Positions 7,226 through 14,374 of a stretch of DNA of 14,517 bases are shown piece after piece. The notes under the pieces were generated by a model, which worked only from the letters and a program-made list of their open reading frames with translations, did not search any database and was not told the origin of the DNA. Position 1 is the first letter of the stretch. Every line of letters starts with the position of its first letter. Source of the DNA: C7867-006 sp040079825 (GTDB lineage: Bacteria; Patescibacteriota; Minisyncoccia; Phycocordibacterales; DATDWN01); contig JBEBJP010000020.1 of assembly GCA_040079825.1 (NCBI GenBank), positions 1-14,517 of the forward strand. The letters are read 5' to 3'. The position numbers and the translations under genes were made by a program.

Positions 7226-7324
7226 CAAAAAAACAAAAAAGCTTTCAAGATCGTCTGGGCAACTCTATGCGTACTAATCATAATTAGTATGGTAATTATG
7301 TATATTCCTGGACTTTTGATCTAA
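7214..7324 (+). CDS. 36-residue membrane peptide, unknown function
   Basis: A short ORF that reads as a complete single-span peptide. The N-terminus is basic (MLFQQKNKKAFK), followed by a hydrophobic segment at about 13-31 (IVWATLCVLIIISMVIMY) and a short IPGLLI end. It fills the gap between the divergent ftsB start (7185) and the end of the MYG1-like gene, whose stop codon it overlaps by 3 bases on the opposite strand. TATATC (7199-7204) lies 9 bases before the ATG; no Shine-Dalgarno is seen. An 8-bp inverted repeat (CATAATTA/TAATTATG, 7279-7300) lies within it. The positive-inside pattern and tight fit argue for a real gene, but chance is possible at this length. Confidence 0.55.
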   Translation: MLFQQKNKKAFKIVWATLCVLIIISMVIMYIPGLLI

Positions 7325-8238
7325 GAGTTTAGAGCTATCTCAGCCATTTTCAAAATACCCTCCTTGGTCTTATTTACGGCCATAAAGCGCGCATTATGAC
7401 AGAAAACTGCACCTGGCACTCCTGTTATTTTTTCTAACTCAAAATCTTTCTTACCCGCCCAATTCTGTGGCAAAGGTTTTCTGTTCAAGAAAGAAAGATG
7501 ATTTTCTCTTATTCCCTTAACTGACCATGTTTCACTATTTGGATTTTTATATACTACGTACAATGGTTCTGGAAACTTTGACAGAACTCTTAGCCAAGGA
7601 TAGCCAGAATTGTCTACAACAACCAACCTTCTATCCTGAGCATGTTCGTAGGCTTCTTTAACTTTATTCTCACCTTCTACCTCGTCTGAAGAGAATTTAA
7701 TTACTCTGTTTATTAAAACTTTTGCAAAAGGAACTAAACTCAAAAAAATATCATCCATTTTTGTTTGATCCTCTTTCCAAGTCGGACCAAAAATATGTGT
7801 CAAAAATTGAATATCGACAGGCATAAGCTCATTGATCTTTTTGTCTATGATCTGAACTCCATTGTCTGGACCATCTATAGGTTGGACCAGGACTTCATCC
7901 ACTCTGTTAGCCACCTCCTCACTTACACAAAGCTCTTTTCCATAAGCCTTCCACACCAATCCAAATGCTGCATATGGTATATCATTTTCACGTTTTCCTG
8001 CCCCACCTTCCTGATGATGATCAAATCTTTTTATACTAGGATCATGTATTCCTCCAACATCTACTACATAATCTCCGCTATTTATAATATCAACATCTCT
8101 GGTTCGAATAACAGAAATATCGTGATCTTTTTCTAACAAAATAGTTAGAGTAGCTACTGCAAAGATATCGTCGGTGTGGAAACTCGCGTTATGAGTAACA
8201 ATTAAGATCTTCTTCTTGTCTATATTAGATGCGGACAT
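7321..8238 (-). CDS. MYG1-family (UPF0160) DHH-type metal-dependent hydrolase
   Basis: A 305-residue protein of the DHH-like MYG1 family; the human member acts as a 3'-5' RNA exonuclease. Metal-binding motifs appear in order: THNASFHTDD (15-24, with H16, H21, D23, D24), D60 in YVVDVGG, the FDHHQ motif (72-76) and IDGPDNG (121-127). The C-terminal half contains GYPWLRV and the VPGAVFCHNARF block characteristic of the family. Length is near normal for bacterial members. The ATG at 8238 overlaps the end of dsbB by 14 bases, so translation is likely coupled. No Shine-Dalgarno is present. The substrate in this organism is unknown. Confidence 0.9.
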   Translation of the reverse strand: MSASNIDKKKILIVTHNASFHTDDIFAVATLTILLEKDHDISVIRTRDVDIINSGDYVVDVGGIHDPSIKRFDHHQEGGAGKRENDIPYAAFGLVWKAYGKELCVSEEVANRVDEVLVQPIDGPDNGVQIIDKKINELMPVDIQFLTHIFGPTWKEDQTKMDDIFLSLVPFAKVLINRVIKFSSDEVEGENKVKEAYEHAQDRRLVVVDNSGYPWLRVLSKFPEPLYVVYKNPNSETWSVKGIRENHLSFLNRKPLPQNWAGKKDFELEKITGVPGAVFCHNARFMAVNKTKEGILKMAEIALNS

Positions 8239-8773
8239 TTCGAGATTTATAATATATTATTGAAATTCCTATTAAATAAGCAAAGATACTAAACGACATA
8301 AATGGAATAGTTATGTATCCGTACTCCAAAACATATAGTTTAGCACAATCCCCTGCAAGAGACGTACAACCAACTACTCCGTCCCCAATACCAAGATTCG
8401 AAAGTGAATGATATAGGGCAACTGCTCCCCCTAAAATAGATAGAACTAAAAGATAATCAACTATGCTTTTATCTTTTTTTCTCATAGCCAAAAGTGTAAG
8501 TATAGGCTGTGGAAACATAAATATTCTTTGTATCCAACATAACTCACACGGTGGAAAGCCCACAACAGTTGAATAAACCAGGCTACCAATCATAGCGGTG
8601 GCTGAGGTAACAAAAATAAGTTTGAGTATGTGTTTGTTTACAAAATCAAAAACCAAATCCTTAAACTTTCTATCAAAAAACATGAACCCAATAACACCGA
8701 CAAAAACAATGTTAGATAACAATGTCAAAGTTGTTACCACAAAATTTATATTAGATTGTATAAACTGGGTCAT
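8225..8773 (-). CDS. Disulfide bond formation protein DsbB/BdbC-like
   Basis: A 182-residue membrane protein that re-oxidises an extracytoplasmic thiol oxidase and passes electrons to quinone. Cys pairs are C76-E-L-C79 (in PPCELCWIQR) and C136/C143 (in CTSLAGDCA), followed by YGYITIPFMS, all typical of the family. Four core membrane spans are seen from about 50 on, plus an additional N-terminal hydrophobic segment at about 11-31. I chose ATG 8773 over an in-frame TTG at 8800 because the latter would overlap the upstream thioredoxin gene by 19 bases and adds no conserved sequence. The spacing to that gene's stop is 8 bases. Confidence 0.9.
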   Translation of the reverse strand: MTQFIQSNINFVVTTLTLLSNIVFVGVIGFMFFDRKFKDLVFDFVNKHILKLIFVTSATAMIGSLVYSTVVGFPPCELCWIQRIFMFPQPILTLLAMRKKDKSIVDYLLVLSILGGAVALYHSLSNLGIGDGVVGCTSLAGDCAKLYVLEYGYITIPFMSFSIFAYLIGISIIYYKSRNVRI

Positions 8774-8781
8774 ATAGGTGT

Positions 8782-9171
8782 TTATTGTGGAAGTGCACAA
8801 CCAGTTTTTTCCGCCAGATCCACGAGTTCCATTTCTCCAGTGATTCTTGTTGTGGAAGCCATAATACTACTAGTCGCAAAATCCCATGTTGGATATGTAG
8901 TTATATTTGCATTAACACAAACTGGTAATCTATCCTTTCCGTCTGGAGTTGAGCATTCTACGTATGGAAGATACTTTGCCGACTTTCCAAATCTCTTTTT
9001 TTGTTCGTTACAATGTGGACACCAGAAAGCACCAAAGAAAGTTACTGTCTTAGTGTTTTTTATACACTGAGCAAATCCGTCATATTTACCAGGTTTTCCA
9101 GGAGTCATAAATAGCCAAACCACCCCACCAACAAAAAGCAAAGCTATAAGAATGTATGTGTATTTATTCAT
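8782..9171 (-). CDS. Membrane-anchored thioredoxin-like protein, likely partner of DsbB
   Basis: A 129-residue protein with an N-terminal signal anchor (about 4-22, YTYILIALLFVGGVVWLF) and an extracytoplasmic thioredoxin fold. The active site is FWCPHC (C51, C54), with the cis-proline at P94 in TTYPTW. Additional Cys occur at 36, 73, 85 and 125. The CPHC centre with YPTW and a late Cys resembles the thioredoxin domain fused to VKOR in other bacteria; here the membrane partner would be the separate DsbB encoded 8 bases downstream. I use ATG 9171; an upstream in-frame ATG at 9192 overlaps the likely -10 box (9196-9191) and would add eight residues. It is expected to introduce disulfides into exported proteins. 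Confidence 0.88.
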   Translation of the reverse strand: MNKYTYILIALLFVGGVVWLFMTPGKPGKYDGFAQCIKNTKTVTFFGAFWCPHCNEQKKRFGKSAKYLPYVECSTPDGKDRLPVCVNANITTYPTWDFATSSIMASTTRITGEMELVDLAEKTGCALPQ

Positions 9172-9190
9172 GTTTTTGAGTATTAGTACC

Positions 9191-9218
9191 ATATTAGAAT
9201 AGCATATTCACAACTCAA
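9191..9218 (-). promoter_or_regulatory. Candidate promoter of the trx-dsbB-myg1 unit
   Basis: TTGAGT (9218-9213) and TAATAT (9196-9191) are 16 bases apart on the minus strand. The implied start near 9184 gives a leader of about 13 bases before ATG 9171. Confidence 0.45.
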
Positions 9219-9232
9219 GGCAATACAAAAAA

Positions 9233-9279
9233 TATAGCCCTGCTTCCGACCAATAAACTGGTATCGGAGCAGGGCTATA
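9233..9279 (-). terminator. Intrinsic terminator of the G+C-rich gene
   Basis: A long hairpin, TATAGCCCTGCT...AGCAGGGCTATA, with further pairing CCGA/TCGG around one bulged base. On the minus strand it is followed directly by T6. It lies 42 bases after the stop codon at 9321 and just upstream of the promoter for the thioredoxin gene. Confidence 0.85.
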
Positions 9280-9320
9280 GGGTCAAATAGGCAGGAATTG
9301 AAGTCTGACATGCGAGGTGT

Positions 9321-9851
9321 CTAGGGCTGAGAACTGACTTCTGACACGACGCAGGCAAAACCGTATTTACCTCCCCATTTGTAGTCGAGTCGTCCTTCGT
9401 ATGCCCCCAAAAAGCTACTGTCACAGCCCGCGTACAACGTGAGCAAAACAGTTCCGTGAGTGGGCTCTTCTACGGGGTCATGCATGACTGGGATCCAGAC
9501 GAGGCCCAGTCTCCGCATTTCCATATCAGTTACTTTCTCTCTTACCAGGCAAGCAAGTTCGACGTCAGCCTTCGACCAACCCCTTCGGTCCATGTCGGCG
9601 AAGATCTTGCCGGTGACTCTGTCTTCGTCACTGAAGTGATCTCCCCTCACGATGGCTACCTTGGTCCAGATCCCACTCTTCGGATTGAAGTTCGAAGAAA
9701 GAAGAACCTGACTCGCTAGAGGATCAGTGCGAACACCTCCTTCATTCAGTCTGGTAATCCAGTCCTGACCACTGGGGCCATCTCTTTTGACCCAAAAGTA
9801 GATGATACCGTCCTCTTCGTAGCACTCATTACCACAAACCTCCCCAAGCAC
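9321..9851 (-). CDS. Unrecognised protein of a G+C-rich, self-contained gene
   Basis: 176 residues if the GTG at 9851 is used; an in-frame GTG at 9890 would give 189. I prefer 9851 because AAGGTGG (9864-9858) lies 6 bases before it. The sequence looks like one soluble alpha/beta domain: no signal peptide or long hydrophobic segment, a charged helix around DEDRVTGKIFADMDRRGW, MRRLGLVWIPVMHDP in the middle, and a Trp/Gly-rich end (KWGGKYGFACVV). I recognise no family or catalytic motif. Hand counts give about 30/60 and 28/60 G+C in the rows starting 9361 and 9661, against 12/60 in the row starting 11101. With its own promoter, strong ribosome site and terminator, it appears to be an acquired or specially expressed unit. 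Confidence 0.7.
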   Translation of the reverse strand: MLGEVCGNECYEEDGIIYFWVKRDGPSGQDWITRLNEGGVRTDPLASQVLLSSNFNPKSGIWTKVAIVRGDHFSDEDRVTGKIFADMDRRGWSKADVELACLVREKVTDMEMRRLGLVWIPVMHDPVEEPTHGTVLLTLYAGCDSSFLGAYEGRLDYKWGGKYGFACVVSEVSSQP

Positions 9852-9923
9852 AAGACACCACCTTTCAATGTAAAAGATCCAAACCCGCACACTAGTTCAA
9901 AAAGAACAACCAATGCCACGAGT

Positions 9924-9952
9924 ATTATATATGAATTTTATTTTTTTACGAA
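9924..9952 (-). promoter_or_regulatory. Candidate promoter of the G+C-rich gene
   Basis: A perfect TATAAT (9929-9924) on the minus strand with a poor -35 (TTCGTA, 9952-9947) at 17 bases. The predicted transcript starts near 9917. The rest of the gap up to 10080 shows no gene or clear repeat. Confidence 0.4.
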
Positions 9953-10079
9953 AATTAGCCCTGGTTTCGAGGATCAAAGTCTCTTCGTTAAAATCATTTC
10001 AACTTCCTCTAAAATAATCCCGCTTTTAAATTTATGTATTTAATTCACCACTTTTTTAAACTTTGTACTAAATGGTAAA

Positions 10080-10119
10080 AAATAAAGCTACGTGTAAATA
10101 TTACCACATAGCTTTATTT
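10080..10119 (-). terminator. Intrinsic terminator of the oxygenase gene
   Basis: Arms AAATAAAGCTACGTG (10080-10094) and CACATAGCTTTATTT (10105-10119) pair on the minus strand with a single G-U wobble; the arm then runs into a T-rich tract. It begins 3 bases after the stop codon. Confidence 0.8.
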
Positions 10120-10121
10120 AT

Positions 10122-10955
10122 CTATATTTTAAAATACTTACCAATGTCGCCCGAAGTCAGGTCATAGTTAAATCCTGGTTCCATTTCCTGCAATCTTCCC
10201 CATTTCTCCTTATTATATTTTGGTGTATTTTTTAACTGGACAAAGCAAACTGCAGAATACCTACCATCTTCAGCAGTCTTTTTGGTAGCGACCACTCGGT
10301 GCGCAAGAGCTCGCAACTTGCCTCCAGAACGCAACTGGAGCTGTGCCGATGGAATAATAACAGTTTCCTTATCTCCAACTGGCATTGAAATCCATTTTTT
10401 GTCATACGTTAGGCATTCAAGTCCAGGATCACTTTCATATAAGTGGAGGGTGAAACCGCCTTGGTCAATGTGAGCCGAAGCTGTTTCATCTGAAATCTCT
10501 CTATTACCAAAATAGTGGATGAATCGTATAAAAAAAACATCACTTCCGTTCTTTACCTCCTCAAGAAAACCCTCGATTCCAAACTCATTTTCGACCTGCT
10601 TGGCAAAGTCAAAGACCATAGGTCGAATAAGTTGAACCAAAAAACTAGAATTAGTAAGGAATGTAGAAACCTCAGGGCTTTTGATTGAATGTATATTTTT
10701 TTCAATCCAATCATTAGCACTAAGTGCTAAGTCGAAATTCTCTTTTTTGTCACCCTTAACCCCAGAACCGTCTTTTAATTCATAACCAACTCCAGCTGAA
10801 CTGTTACTATATGGAAGATCTTTTTTAATAAGAATTGGCAGTTCACAAAAATGTTTCCAAGATTTTGCTGCTTTAAGCACTGCCAACCGTACTTCTTCTG
10901 GATAATCAATACTCACATAACCTTTTGTGTCTAATTCCCAAATTTTTGTTTTCAT
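10122..10955 (-). CDS. Isopenicillin-N-synthase-like Fe(II)/2-oxoglutarate oxygenase
   Basis: 277 residues. A double-stranded beta-helix oxygenase is indicated by the iron ligands H162-I-D164 (in SAHIDQGGFTLHL) and distal H219 (in ALAHRVVATKK), with R232-Y-S234 as the co-substrate carboxylate-binding R-x-S pair. The order GGFTLH, GLECLT and the W188 segment (KKWISMPVGDKETVII) matches the plant and bacterial IPNS-like class. The N-terminal third resembles the DIOX_N helper region (GVGYELKDG...KENFDL). Members hydroxylate or cyclise small metabolites; the substrate cannot be told. There is no biosynthetic cluster nearby, and terminators bound it on both sides, so it is probably transcribed alone. 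The ATG follows an A-rich stretch with only a weak AAAAGAA site. Confidence 0.85.
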   Translation of the reverse strand: MKTKIWELDTKGYVSIDYPEEVRLAVLKAAKSWKHFCELPILIKKDLPYSNSSAGVGYELKDGSGVKGDKKENFDLALSANDWIEKNIHSIKSPEVSTFLTNSSFLVQLIRPMVFDFAKQVENEFGIEGFLEEVKNGSDVFFIRFIHYFGNREISDETASAHIDQGGFTLHLYESDPGLECLTYDKKWISMPVGDKETVIIPSAQLQLRSGGKLRALAHRVVATKKTAEDGRYSAVCFVQLKNTPKYNKEKWGRLQEMEPGFNYDLTSGDIGKYFKI

Positions 10956-10984
10956 ATTTTTTCTTTTAAATAATTTCTATATAA

Positions 10985-10990
10985 AGTATA
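10985..10990 (-). promoter_or_regulatory. Candidate -10 box of the oxygenase gene
   Basis: TATACT on the minus strand, 29 bases before the ATG at 10955. No convincing -35 is present, since the region upstream is the T-tract of the preceding terminator. Confidence 0.3.
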
Positions 10991-11011
10991 AGGTTGTGTA
11001 AAAAAGAAAAA

Positions 11012-11029
11012 AGTGAGGAACTCCTCACT
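11012..11029 (-). terminator. Intrinsic terminator of the secA-nudix unit
   Basis: A stem AGTGAGG/CCTCACT with a 4-base loop, followed on the minus strand by T6CT6. It lies about 30 bases after the Nudix stop codon. Confidence 0.85.
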
Positions 11030-11059
11030 AGAAATACCTGATTATTATGTTGGAATATT

Positions 11060-11767
11060 TTATATATCACTCTGTATTACTTCTTCCATAAATAAAGGTA
11101 ATTTTTTGATTGATTTATTTTTTATAGCTTTCAAAACTTTGACAATGGATTTGATAGAATCGTAATCAATTGATTCATTTTTTATCGCTTTGTTTATTGG
11201 CAACCACATATTATCACCAAACTCAGTACTGAGAAGTTCCCCGTCTGATTTTGCACTGTAGCAAATTGGAAATAAAATATCTGAAAACAACTCACCATTT
11301 TTATACATGATTCTCCGCTCACATCCAATTAGTTTGAATTTTGCTTCTAAACCAGTCTCTTGTTTTAATTTCCTTGTAGCAGCAGGTTCAATAAGTTCGC
11401 CTTTCAAAACCACTCCTCCCATTACTCCAACTTTTCCATATGAAGGGTTAGATTTTCTCAACTGACTTAATATTTCAATTTTGCCTTTATTTACTCTAGA
11501 GACAACAGTTATAACATTTATCTTAAAAAGACTTGTTATAGCATTGTTTGCAGGATATGGATCAGCAACATGTTTGATACCAATTTCAGATAAAGCATAA
11601 CCATTAGTAAGTTTATCTACTAATTTATTTTTTAATAAAAATTTCAAATGATAATTAAACAGATCATTTGAAATTTTATCTGGACGTAAATCACTATACT
11701 TAAGAGATTTCGCATTCTTTAATGTAGAAAGAATGCGATTTTGAACTGGTGACAAATCCTTAATCAT
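11060..11767 (-). CDS. Winged-helix/Nudix-domain protein with a degenerate Nudix box
   Basis: 235 residues from ATG 11767, which I prefer over an upstream start at 11845 because it lies one base after the secA stop and has AGGGA 9 bases before it. Residues 1-70 resemble a winged helix (VQNRILSTLKN...YHLKFLLKNKLVDKL...GYALSEIG). Residues 80-215 form the Nudix fold. The box begins G118-x5-E124 and continues R132-K-L-K-Q-E137-T-G-L: R132, E137 and G139 match the REUxEExGU signature, but K133 and Q136 replace two of the metal-binding Glu. Family enzymes hydrolyse nucleoside diphosphate derivatives; some with DNA-binding domains act as metabolite-sensing regulators. Weak catalysis or a sensor role is inference. 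It is co-transcribed with secA. Confidence 0.82.
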   Translation of the reverse strand: MIKDLSPVQNRILSTLKNAKSLKYSDLRPDKISNDLFNYHLKFLLKNKLVDKLTNGYALSEIGIKHVADPYPANNAITSLFKINVITVVSRVNKGKIEILSQLRKSNPSYGKVGVMGGVVLKGELIEPAATRKLKQETGLEAKFKLIGCERRIMYKNGELFSDILFPICYSAKSDGELLSTEFGDNMWLPINKAIKNESIDYDSIKSIVKVLKAIKNKSIKKLPLFMEEVIQSDI

Positions 11768-11768
11768 A

Positions 11769-14279
11769 TTATTTTCCCTGAATCCTATTTTTATGCTCCT
11801 CAGTATCAAGAAGTCCACAAGCTTTATACTTCTTTCCAGATCCACAGAAACACGGGTCGTTTCTTCCTATTTTTTCACCATCCGAAGATCGAACAACGTC
11901 AGCAGATTTTGGCGCTTCTACTGTAAGACTTTGTGCATCTTCCATTGTTTCAGTAAGTTTTACTGGGGCATTGTAGAACGATAACTCTGGCTGAATTTGA
12001 GGAATGATTTTCAGAACTTCTAAACCAATAGATACCTCCATATCCTTAAAAAGTTTCAAACCTTCCCTCTTGTACTCAACCAAAGGATCTCTCTGTCCAT
12101 ATGCACGGAGATTTACAGAGGACCTCATATAATCCATCACTTCTAGATGCTCTACCCAAAACATATCCATAGATTGCAAGATAACTCGTCTTAAAACATT
12201 TAGATAACCACTATCCGCTCCCGACAATTTCTCTTCTATTTTTGCTTTTTCAACTTCGTCCACATTAACAAGAATCTCTTTTACATAGGATTTTATGGAA
12301 TCTTCTTTACCAAGCAATATATCCCTTCTTCGTCCGTAAAATATTTTTCTTTGGTAATTTAGAACATCGTCAAATTCTAGAACATGTTTTCTAGCATCAA
12401 AATTAAATCCTTCTATCTTTTCCTGAGCGCTTTCCAAAGTTCTGGTTATCATCCTGTTCTCTATCGGCTCGTCTTCTTTTATACCCAATTTACCCATCAT
12501 TTTCTTTATACCGTCACCACCAAAAACTCTCATCAAATGGTCATCAAGTGAGACAAAAAATTGTGTTTCTCCAGGGTCACCCTGTCTTCCAGATCTACCA
12601 CGAAGTTGATTGTCTATTCTTCTGGCATCATGTCTCTCTGTACCCAAAACAAATAATCCTCCTAGTGATTTAACTTCATCGTACAATTCCTTTGTGCCGG
12701 GATTGCCCCCAAGCTTCACGTCCACTCCACGACCCGCCATGTTTGTAGCAATAGTTACCGCACCCTTGCGACCAGCCTGAGCGATTATTTCTCCTTCTCT
12801 TCCGTGGTTTTTAGCATTCAATATTTCATGAGGTATTCCGTAACTCTTTAGAAATTCTGACAGCATTTCATTTTTTTCAATAGAAACAGTACCAACCAAA
12901 ACTGGCTGACCTTTAGAATGATGATTTTTTATTTCATTTGCAATAGCCTTGAACTTTCCTATCTCTGTTTGAAATATTAGATCGTTATGATCCACACGCG
13001 AAACAGGTTTGTTTGTTGGAATAGAATTCACTTGTAGGCCATATACTTTGTAAAACTCTTCGGAAGAAGTGGCTGCAGTACCAGTCATACCGCACAGTTT
13101 CTTATATAATCTAAAATAATTTTGAAATGTAATAGAAGCAAAAGTCTTTGACTCTTTCTGAATCGGAACGTGCTCTTTTGCTTCTATAGCTTGATGCAAA
13201 CCTTCTGACCATCGTCTGCCAGGTTGTAATCTTCCAGTAAATTCATCAACTATGATTATCTCTCCATCTTTTACTACATAGTCTTTATCTTTACTAAAAA
13301 GTGCTCTAGCTCTGATAGCTGTTTCCAAATGATGTACGTATTTTATTCCTTTCTCTGTATAAATATTAGATACACCCAAAAGATCTTCGGCTTTTGTTAT
13401 ACCTGCATCAGTTAATGCAATAGTTTTGAACTTTTCTTCAACCGTATAATGTTCGTCTTTATTTAATTTCTCAGAAATATCAGCAAAACGAGTATACAGA
13501 TCATCTGAATCTGTGGTTGGAGCAGAAATAATAAGAGGTGTTCGAGCTTCGTCTATTAAAATAGAGTCTATTTCATCGACTATCGCATAGTTTGGTATTC
13601 TCTGTCGCAAACTTGTCTCCTCATATTCAATATTATCTCTCAAATAGTCGAAACCAAATTCATTGTTAGTTCCGTATGTTATATCTGCATGATAAGCCTC
13701 ACGACGTGAAACTGGTCGTAAAAATTCTGTTACAACTTTGAACGAACCGACTTCATCTCTCTTCTCATCCAACTCATTATGACTTGGATCATACAAAAAA
13801 GATTCATCGTGATTTATTACTCCAACAGAAATACCTAAGAAAGAATAAATCTCACCCATCCAAACAGCATCACGTCTTGAAAGATAATCATTTACAGTAA
13901 CTATATGAACACCAAGTCCTGTTAAAGCATTCAAATATGCTGGAAGTGTAGCAACCAAAGTCTTACCTTCACCAGTTCGCATCTCTGCAATACCTCCGTT
14001 ATGTAGAATAATTCCACCCACAAGCTGAACATCAAAATGTCTTTGGTTACGACATCTTTTTGAAGCCTCTCTAACAACCGCAAAAGCCTCGGGTAAAATA
14101 GATTCGAGTGTAGCCCCAGATTTCAGTCTTCCTTTAAATTCCTCTGTTTTTTGTTTCAGTTCTGTATCAGACAACTGCGAAATACCGCTCTCTAGAGCGT
14201 TTATTTTGTCTACTATAGGCTTTGTTTCCTTTATTGACCCTATAGAACTAGATCCAAATATGTTTGATAAAAATGACAT
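11769..14279 (-). CDS. secA: Protein translocase ATPase SecA
   Basis: The 836-residue motor that pushes preproteins through SecYEG. The start ATG 14279 (MSFLSNIFG) fits the normal SecA N-terminus; an open frame further upstream runs through a terminator and is not used. Walker A is MRTGEGKT (100-107), the DEAD-type Walker B lies near 235 (VDEIDSILIDEARTPLIIS), the preprotein cross-linking domain and IVDEFTGRLQPGRRWSEG follow, and GRGVDVKLGG and QLRGRSGRQGDPG belong to the second nucleotide-binding fold. The C-tail carries the zinc motif NDPCFCGSGKKYKACG, but only C810, C812 and C821 are present: Gly replaces the usual fourth ligand (His or Cys). Length is somewhat below the E. coli 901. The nudix gene follows one base after the stop. 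Confidence 0.97.
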   Translation of the reverse strand: MSFLSNIFGSSSIGSIKETKPIVDKINALESGISQLSDTELKQKTEEFKGRLKSGATLESILPEAFAVVREASKRCRNQRHFDVQLVGGIILHNGGIAEMRTGEGKTLVATLPAYLNALTGLGVHIVTVNDYLSRRDAVWMGEIYSFLGISVGVINHDESFLYDPSHNELDEKRDEVGSFKVVTEFLRPVSRREAYHADITYGTNNEFGFDYLRDNIEYEETSLRQRIPNYAIVDEIDSILIDEARTPLIISAPTTDSDDLYTRFADISEKLNKDEHYTVEEKFKTIALTDAGITKAEDLLGVSNIYTEKGIKYVHHLETAIRARALFSKDKDYVVKDGEIIIVDEFTGRLQPGRRWSEGLHQAIEAKEHVPIQKESKTFASITFQNYFRLYKKLCGMTGTAATSSEEFYKVYGLQVNSIPTNKPVSRVDHNDLIFQTEIGKFKAIANEIKNHHSKGQPVLVGTVSIEKNEMLSEFLKSYGIPHEILNAKNHGREGEIIAQAGRKGAVTIATNMAGRGVDVKLGGNPGTKELYDEVKSLGGLFVLGTERHDARRIDNQLRGRSGRQGDPGETQFFVSLDDHLMRVFGGDGIKKMMGKLGIKEDEPIENRMITRTLESAQEKIEGFNFDARKHVLEFDDVLNYQRKIFYGRRRDILLGKEDSIKSYVKEILVNVDEVEKAKIEEKLSGADSGYLNVLRRVILQSMDMFWVEHLEVMDYMRSSVNLRAYGQRDPLVEYKREGLKLFKDMEVSIGLEVLKIIPQIQPELSFYNAPVKLTETMEDAQSLTVEAPKSADVVRSSDGEKIGRNDPCFCGSGKKYKACGLLDTEEHKNRIQGK

Positions 14280-14305
14280 AAAGATAAAGGAGATTTTAGC
14301 ATAAA

Positions 14306-14343
14306 AAACAAAAAATCGCATCATAAGATGCGATTTTTTGTTT
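14306..14343. terminator. Strong bidirectional intrinsic terminator directly upstream of secA
   Basis: A 17-bp perfect stem (14306-14322 with 14327-14343, core TCGCATC/GATGCGA) and a 4-base loop. The stem's outer part is A6CA3 on one side and T6GT3 on the other, and on the minus strand more T follow. It ends transcription of the Lys/Ala mini-ORF before secA and may act as an attenuator. Confidence 0.85.
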
Positions 14344-14374
14344 AAGAAACAAAGAGAGACTATGCTCGTTTCTT
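14344..14374 (-). promoter_or_regulatory. Possible pause hairpin before the secA-proximal terminator
   Basis: Minus-strand arms AAGAAACGAG (14374-14365) and TTTGTTTCTT (14353-14344) pair over 10 positions including two G-U pairs, with an 11-base loop. The 5' arm lies in codons 11-14 of the mini-ORF and the 3' arm abuts the terminator. The same 3' arm (TTTGTTT) could instead pair with AAACAAA of the terminator's 5' arm. Confidence 0.35.

Noticed and set aside
7279..7300. CATAATTA/TAATTATG inverted repeat as terminator of the MYG1-like gene
   Set aside because: All-AT stem with no U-tract in the proper place on the minus strand, and it falls inside codons of the 36-residue ORF.
9456..9719. 87-residue plus-strand ORF in the G+C-rich block
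   Set aside because: It lies opposite the minus-strand gene that has promoter, ribosome site and terminator; no signals of its own.
11768..11845. 26-residue N-terminal extension of the Nudix protein into secA
   Set aside because: The internal ATG at 11767 has AGGGA upstream and a one-base stop-start spacing; the extension is just the other frame of the secA end.
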